NCBI GenBank assembly: GCA_016763735.1
Contig: JAESTE010000058.1
Location: 1-7,927 of the forward strand
Direction of reading: 5' to 3'
Length of the DNA: 7,927 nt
Origin: Nitrospinaceae bacterium
GTDB lineage: Bacteria > Nitrospinota > Nitrospinia > Nitrospinales > VA-1
The notes under the pieces are model-generated. The model was not told the origin of the DNA. It saw only the letters and a list, made by a program, of their open reading frames with translations, and ran no database searches. Shown piece by piece: positions 5,001 to 7,927 of the stretch (the stretch's first letter is position 1; the number at the start of each line of letters is the position of its first letter). The translations under genes were made by a program, and so were the position numbers.

Positions 5001-7927
5001 ATGTCCTTGTTGAGGCTCAAACAACAAAATGGTAATTTACAGCCAAATGGAGCGCTAAAATTTGTTGATCAATCGAACGCAAATATCAATGTTACGTTCA
5101 ATTCCATTGACAAAACGGACCATGACAATGGGTTTATTATAGCAGGAATTACCAGTACCAATGAAATTGCATTAATAAAAACAGACCTGAATGGTAATGT
5201 AAGTTCAAGTAATCCGGATACCTGGGCATATTTTTACAACAATGTCAGCAATTCGGATTTTATTTCCGTTGAATACACTAGTGACCAGGGTTACATGGTG
5301 ACCGGCACTCCGGCGGGCGGAGGTCTGAATATCATGAAGATATACCCCAATGGCCTCTCAGGATGCGCTCAAACCCCTTGGTCTCCAATTGCGGTGCCGA
5401 GGAAGCTTAAAAAGAACAAAACGAAGTCGTTTAATACAGCCATTTCATTATTAAACAGTCCGCATACAGCTACAGTAGATATTCCGCTTTTTCTCAACAC
5501 CCTTTCTTGTTGTTGTTCATCAACTGCAGTCGGCATTTCAGGCCCGACAGAATTCTGTCCTGGTGGGGATGTTATTCTTCAGGCTGATGCCGGATATGTT
5601 TCTTATGAATGGTCCGATGGCTCTTCCATCATTGCCAATACCCAGAGTGTTTTAATAACCCTGCCTGGTACCTACACGGTAATGGCCACAAGTGGAACTG
5701 GCTGTATATCAACTGCTGAGGTTGTTGTGACCGAGCTTGTTCCCCCTATACCAGGTTTCACATTGGGGGATGCCTGTGTTGGGGAGAATGTGTCAATTTC
5801 GGGAATAACACCATCAGGATCCAACTTCACACACTCATGGGATTTCGGGGATGGTACTCCTGCTTCGACTAGCCCGGTTCATATTTATGCTACAAATGGT
5901 ACTTATAATGATGTAACATATGGTGTAACATTAACAGTGACGGATCTGACCACAGGATGCATTGGAAGCCATACCGAAACAATCACAATATTTGAATTGC
6001 CTATAGCCACAAGCATTGCAACCATTGGCGTCTCCTGTACTACGAATGTGACAACAGCAGATGGTGTTTTAAAATTTGAAGTAGTTGGCAGGACACAAAC
6101 TACAACCTTTACCTGTACGTTGTTTGATAATTCAAACGCTGTTGTTAACACAAGCACGGTAAATAACGGGGGCCAAAAGACGATATCGGGATTGGCTATG
6201 GGAAGTTATCTGCTTGAAATTGTAGATAATGTAACTGGATGTAAGACTGTTACTCCTGTAACAATTGGCTATGGCGGCCCTCAGTTTGACCACTTATGCG
6301 CCTCAAAACTTTTATGCGGCGCAACCAGCGGGGATGTAATTTTGGAATTCCTGGTCTCGCGTCAAAATCCGCCTTGTTTTGGCCAAGGCCCGTGTAAATA
6401 TCGCTATATCATAAAAGATGCTTTAGGTAATATAATAACCAACGGTGTCGGCGCTCTGGGAGCATTGGAGGATATATTGCTAACCGGATTGCAGGCGGGA
6501 ACTTATACAATATTGGTACAGGTTAGGATTAAGGGACAACCGGGATATTGTTTGATTGAAGAAACTTTTGTTGTAGAACCACTTCAGTTTTTTGCTTTTA
6601 CGGATCAATCTACTTATGAGCTGTGTTTTAGCAACGATACGCGGGATGTAATTGTTTCCGTAGGGAGCAACGATAACTCGTGCACGGATCTGGTCATTCA
6701 AAATTATGAATACCAGCTCTTCAAACAGGATATAAATGGGGATTATCAACCGGAAGGGGCGGCTGTTTCCATTACCCTGGCTACAACTACTTTCCCTGCA
6801 CTCGGATTGGGTCAATATAAAATTGAGATCAGCATTGTCAATACCCAGGGAGGGATTGCGCAAACCTGTACGACGGAGGTGGAGTTTGATATTGTGTCCC
6901 AAGCTACTTTCACGGTACAGCTGATCACACAGGATCCGTTGTGTAACGGGGATGCCACGGGAACAGCTACAGTTATTGATTTTGGGGGAGATGGGACCAT
7001 TCAGTATGAATGGACCGATGACCAAAACAATGTTTTACCAACTACTGGCAATCAGATCACTGGATTGGTAGCAGGAACGTATGGAGTGGTGGTTACTGAT
7101 GCAAGCGGATGTGTTGATCCGGTTCCGCATACCTTCACGCTCAACGATCCTCCGGTTCTGGACCCTCCTGTTCTGGTGGATAACAATAATTGCTCAGCCA
7201 CAGCAACAGCCAGTGGTGGAATTCCAGGATACAATTTTGACTGGTACCTTCTGGAAGACCAAATCGAGGTTCAGATCATCATTGACGATAATGGTACTCC
7301 CGCGGATCCCAATGATGACACCTATACGGAGGTAGAGGTACCCTATCAATCTCAATCATTGGTTTTCAGCGAGGGCCCTGATGTATCCGTTTCTATATAT
7401 GATGATCTTGAACCCGGATTGTATGAAGTGGTGGTAACAGATGCCAATGGGTGCACGAGCAGTGCTACCATCATCATTGAGCAGCCCCCAATCATTCGTG
7501 AGTACTTTATTTGTTTTAACTGGAAGACAAAAGTTGGGTTGGAGGTAGAGCCACCAGTGATTATACCGCCTAATAACCAGAATGCCGCTATTACGGCTTC
7601 CGATATCCAGGAATCGCTGGACCAGATGGTTGATGAATGCATTACCAAAGCACAAGCTGAAATAGATCAGGCTGTGGCACAGGTTTGCTTCAATATTGAA
7701 TTGTTGGAGGACGAGGTAGCCATGGATTACGAGCTCAAACTGCACCACTTTACCCTATTTTATTATGACCGGGCTGGGAACCTTATACGCACGGTGCCAC
7801 CTGAAGGTGTAGACCTGATTACCACTTATAATACAAATGGGTTGCTCGAGAGGATTCCTACGAATCATACCTATGTTGCAGGCTATGATTACAATTCTCT
7901 TGCTCAGCTGGTCAACCAACAAACAGT
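1971..7927 (+). CDS. Giant secreted RHS/YD-repeat protein with propeller, PKD and SprB-like modules, 3'-partial
   Basis: One open frame of 1985 codons without a stop, running off the window. The GTG start at 1971 is chosen because it directly precedes a good signal peptide (MKNIFLLYLF...LLSSA-QQ); the frame has a stop at 1902 and only a poor TTG at 1914 in between. Order by residue: signal peptide 1-19; Bacteroidota surface-protein N-terminal region 22-309; jelly-roll-like region 321-525; Ig/SprB-like 528-594; second Ig-like 600-672; PKD 673-748; seven-unit propeller-like repeat 749-1129; linker 1130-1182; Ig-like 1183-1256; PKD 1257-1344; degenerate SprB-like modules 1345-1648; two SprB-like repeats 1649-1842; helical junction about 1876-1916; YD/RHS start from 1927. 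In Bacteroidota such proteins carry an RHS shell enclosing a variable C-terminal effector; here both would lie downstream. It is probably extracellular or surface-bound. The RHS assignment is firm, the biological role inferred. Confidence 0.92.
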   Translation, partial: MKNIFLLYLFTSVWLLSSAQQGYLINSGADVKVLPGTYMTVKGSVINKTDNSSNDGVFHNYGTIDLIHDWINNANNQAFVAASTGTVELTGINQSIQGTNTTRFFDLTLLGSGTKQMDIDAEVEGTLSLNDRELSTQTNTMFVTNTNVNAVTRSSGFVSSLVNGSLSRDLSGTSTYLFPVGSNLGTTRYRPVEVTPITANAHTYTVRLANNDPDNDGLNRSNKEPSLSAINPLYYHKVNRTAGSDPADVALFFDESLDGNFFTAAHWQNAPQWEKITNTTLLSNIAPPLSSLTANSWNNFVLDPFALAVPDNCTTCPVIGSQLFTDGEFAIDYCSNPGAIDFLAGPNSVTLECNSSLYGIGNFAVVTDASPFLTNLQGTDHTSSGSTYFFMASNENPFGPQSQQGDLFIEKGVSVTSGQTYSVSVWVQNLLQQNCIGIATDCLPSFSLYVYGTTPNALLDVENFIPYQDGWVQLCGQFTASANGTVNVGVWSLNGEFIIANGFNYPVIGFYPIHIGVDDFEVYEVSAPQVSIAAQLSTMCINETNILTTTAPTAVSYLWSTGETTQNITITEPGDYSVTVTDANGCTNTAEITIPYTYNCTTQIVICVGESYQINLPSAQTSSVNWTPTTGLVCGGVLCSTPVVTPLVTTTYIATILTGGGTTTETFVVTVNPLPTADFTQVASGLAVNFTDASNDATNWSWDFGDGNSSSAQNPAHTYAEGGLYEVCLTATNACGSDAICHTIIVNEICSGDVYQRDFTGANFTGRSDHNVQQTDDDADGFDDNGYIITGFYNDKALLLKLDENGQTEWANYFDNGSGDEVGNAVLQADDGGFLMVGYTTTTTAPVNRDIFIVKTDPLGNKLNSWVFGVGAFNDYANSVTKVDDGSGKEKYVIVGVTNGSGIGGANVIMVKLNVTDDLVEWTRTYGAKGLREDVGRSVKQTFDGGFIIAGESKNVFSGKRNIYLIKTASSGALIWSRLYGSGQNDICHTVLEDNNGARDIVVACSINGEMSLLRLKQQNGNLQPNGALKFVDQSNANINVTFNSIDKTDHDNGFIIAGITSTNEIALIKTDLNGNVSSSNPDTWAYFYNNVSNSDFISVEYTSDQGYMVTGTPAGGGLNIMKIYPNGLSGCAQTPWSPIAVPRKLKKNKTKSFNTAISLLNSPHTATVDIPLFLNTLSCCCSSTAVGISGPTEFCPGGDVILQADAGYVSYEWSDGSSIIANTQSVLITLPGTYTVMATSGTGCISTAEVVVTELVPPIPGFTLGDACVGENVSISGITPSGSNFTHSWDFGDGTPASTSPVHIYATNGTYNDVTYGVTLTVTDLTTGCIGSHTETITIFELPIATSIATIGVSCTTNVTTADGVLKFEVVGRTQTTTFTCTLFDNSNAVVNTSTVNNGGQKTISGLAMGSYLLEIVDNVTGCKTVTPVTIGYGGPQFDHLCASKLLCGATSGDVILEFLVSRQNPPCFGQGPCKYRYIIKDALGNIITNGVGALGALEDILLTGLQAGTYTILVQVRIKGQPGYCLIEETFVVEPLQFFAFTDQSTYELCFSNDTRDVIVSVGSNDNSCTDLVIQNYEYQLFKQDINGDYQPEGAAVSITLATTTFPALGLGQYKIEISIVNTQGGIAQTCTTEVEFDIVSQATFTVQLITQDPLCNGDATGTATVIDFGGDGTIQYEWTDDQNNVLPTTGNQITGLVAGTYGVVVTDASGCVDPVPHTFTLNDPPVLDPPVLVDNNNCSATATASGGIPGYNFDWYLLEDQIEVQIIIDDNGTPADPNDDTYTEVEVPYQSQSLVFSEGPDVSVSIYDDLEPGLYEVVVTDANGCTSSATIIIEQPPIIREYFICFNWKTKVGLEVEPPVIIPPNNQNAAITASDIQESLDQMVDECITKAQAEIDQAVAQVCFNIELLEDEVAMDYELKLHHFTLFYYDRAGNLIRTVPPEGVDLITTYNTNGLLERIPTNHTYVAGYDYNSLAQLVNQQT
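2034..2897 (+). other. N-terminal beta-rich region typical of Bacteroidota surface proteins
   Basis: Residues 22-309. Phrases such as 'GTVELTGINQSIQGTN', 'FFDLTLLGSGTKQM' and 'LSRDLSGTSTYLFPVGS' follow a pattern seen at the start of many secreted Bacteroidota proteins, where short beta-strands describe a beta-helix or sandwich. D212-P-D-N-D-G217 resembles a DxDxDG calcium loop. The region ends just before a CxxC (C313/C316). No enzyme motif was recognised. Confidence 0.6.
2931..3545 (+). other. Jelly-roll-like (CBM-like) domain
   Basis: Residues 321-525. The segment opens 'LFTDGEFAIDYCS', passes through 'GDLFIEKGVSVTSGQTYSVS' and 'VWVQNL', then 'DGWVQLCGQFTASANGTVNV', and closes 'GVDDFEVYEV'. 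This progression (feature-opening loop, 'tYtvsvWvqn' strand, 'W.q..g.ftA', closing 'iDdfev') is the usual layout of carbohydrate-binding-like jelly rolls in Bacteroidota proteins. Ligand binding is inferred from fold resemblance only. Confidence 0.55.
3549..3986 (+). other. Two Ig-like modules, the first SprB-like
   Basis: The first (residues 528-594) has 'YLWSTGETTQNITI' and ends 'YSVTVTDANGCTNTAEITI', the SprB/Ig pattern of gliding-motility-associated proteins. The second (about 600-672) has 'NWTPTTGLVCGG', 'TPVVTPLVTTTYIAT' and 'TFVVTVN', the common 'W.P..GL...TTTY' extracellular Ig module. Both probably act as spacers. Confidence 0.65.
3987..4214 (+). other. PKD domain 1
   Basis: Residues 673-748. 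Diagnostic residues are W702-D-F-G-D-G707, then 'QNPAHTYAEGGLYEVCLTAT' and 'NACGSD'. These are the canonical PKD motifs WDFGDG, NPxHxYxxxGxYxVxLTAxN. PKD domains serve as extracellular spacers or adhesion modules. Confidence 0.9.
4215..5355 (+). other. Seven-unit repeat, probable seven-bladed beta-propeller
   Basis: Residues 749-1129 hold seven units of the form 'GGFiivGyt...diyliKtd.nGn..W...yG'. Unit cores start near residues 786 (GYIITGF), 832 (GGFLMVGYT), 891 (KYVIVGV), 945 (GGFIIAGES), 999 (RDIVVACS), 1054 (NGFIIAGI) and 1107 (QGYMVTGT), a mean spacing near 54. Each is followed by a K/R-containing strand such as 'IFIVKTDPLGN' or 'IYLIKTASSGA'. Period and copy number fit one complete seven-bladed propeller. 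A D-rich loop (776-784, DDDADGFDD) precedes the first core. The fold is inferred; the repeats are seen. Confidence 0.7.
5514..6003 (+). other. Ig-like module followed by PKD domain 2
   Basis: The Ig-like part (about 1183-1256) has 'GPTEFCPGGDVILQADAGY', 'YEWSDGSS' and 'PGTYTVMATSGTGC'. The PKD part (1257-1344) has W1290-D-F-G-D-G, 'TSPVHIYATNGTYNDV' and 'GVTLTVTD'. The Ig-PKD pairing repeats that of residues 528-748, so the same module pair flanks the propeller. Confidence 0.8.
6003..6914 (+). other. Degenerate SprB-like beta-sandwich modules
   Basis: Residues 1345-1648 carry at least three modules of about 95-110 residues, recognised by their closing strands: 'GLAMGSYLLEIVDNVTGC', 'GLQAGTYTILVQVRIKGQ' and 'GLGQYKIEISIVNTQGG'. 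They follow the 'L..G.Y.v.v.D..GC' rule of SprB repeats loosely. Cysteines are frequent, consistent with disulphides in an exported protein. Boundaries are approximate. Confidence 0.55.
6915..7496 (+). other. Two SprB-like repeats, the second with an acidic insertion
   Basis: Residues 1649-1728: 'DPLCNGDATGTATV', 'YEWTDDQNN', 'GLVAGTYGVVVTDASGC'. Residues 1730-1842: 'NCSATATASGGIPGYNFDWY', ending 'GLYEVVVTDANGCTSSATI'. These match the SprB consensus of C-x-G...G-x-A, GG-P-Y-W, then VTDANGC. The second repeat is interrupted by about 40 residues including D1772-D-N-G-T-P-A-D-P-N-D-D, probably a loop that could bind a metal. Confidence 0.8.
7596..7718 (+). other. Helical junction before the RHS region
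   Basis: Residues about 1876-1916 ('ASDIQESLDQMVDECITKAQ' then 'AEIDQAVAQVCFNIELLEDE') are rich in A, E, Q, I and L with no beta pattern, unlike everything before. I infer an amphipathic helix linking the beta-rich N-terminal stalk to the RHS shell. Two cysteines (in VDEC and QVCF) lie inside it. Confidence 0.5.
7743..7927 (+). other. First YD/RHS repeats, cut by the window edge
   Basis: Residues from about 1925: 'HHFTLFYYDRAGNLIRTVPP' followed by 'EGV', then after about 30 residues 'GYDYNSLAQLVNQQT'. 'YYDRAGNLIRTVPPEGV' and 'Y.YNSLxQLVxQ' are the characteristic opening of Bacteroidota RHS-repeat proteins, which in complete proteins continue with many YD repeats, an RHS core and a variable C-terminal domain. 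Confidence 0.88.

Noticed and set aside
6480..7025. Reverse-strand open frame of 181 codons
   Set aside because: It lies entirely opposite SprB-like modules of the giant gene and shows no recognisable domain or initiation signal.
7356..7748. Reverse-strand open frames of 130 and 98 codons
   Set aside because: They overlap each other and the SprB/helix/YD part of the giant gene, whose + strand frame is clearly coding.
1971..7927. Frameshift or pseudogene in the giant gene
   Set aside because: Reading the frame codon by codon gave no stop, and domain motifs stay in the same frame from the signal peptide to the YD repeats.

Overview
The window reads as part of a Bacteroidota genome, probably a flavobacterium, cytophaga or relative. 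The evidence is protein style: long secreted beta-rich proteins, PKD domains with WDFGDG, SprB/Ig-like modules ending in VTDANGC, a 'GFLPPRMSTTQRD' C-terminus on a fibre protein, and an RHS/YD start of the kind common in this phylum ('FYYDRAGNLIRTVPPEGV'). Finer taxonomy cannot be read from the sequence. All supported genes are on the + strand; no RNA gene, mobile element or CRISPR array was seen.

Layout: (1) Bases 1-1932 are the 3' part of a repetitive fibre/adhesin-like gene. Its reading frame is open from the first base, so the start lies upstream. It contains a 786-bp in-frame tandem unit with a smaller 35-residue motif nested in it four times, and a unique C-terminal region with tail-fibre-like motifs. 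(2) Bases 1933-1970 are a 38-bp gap with no recognisable promoter, ribosome-binding site or terminator. (3) Bases 1971-7927 are one uninterrupted frame of 1985 codons that runs off the right edge. A gene finder requiring a stop inside the window would miss it and show only antisense or out-of-frame shadows.

The large protein has a signal peptide, a Bacteroidota surface-protein N-terminal region, a jelly-roll-like region, Ig-like and PKD modules, a seven-unit repeat that probably folds as a beta-propeller, further Ig/PKD/SprB-like modules, a helical junction, and then the first YD (RHS) repeats just before the window ends. The visible 1985 residues are therefore the pre-RHS part of a giant secreted RHS protein. 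The RHS shell and any variable C-terminal effector would lie downstream.

The two genes are close and co-oriented and may be co-transcribed. Both encode extracellular, repeat-built proteins, which suggests a cell-surface adhesion or contact-dependent interaction locus. That role is inferred, since no catalytic or toxin domain lies in the window.
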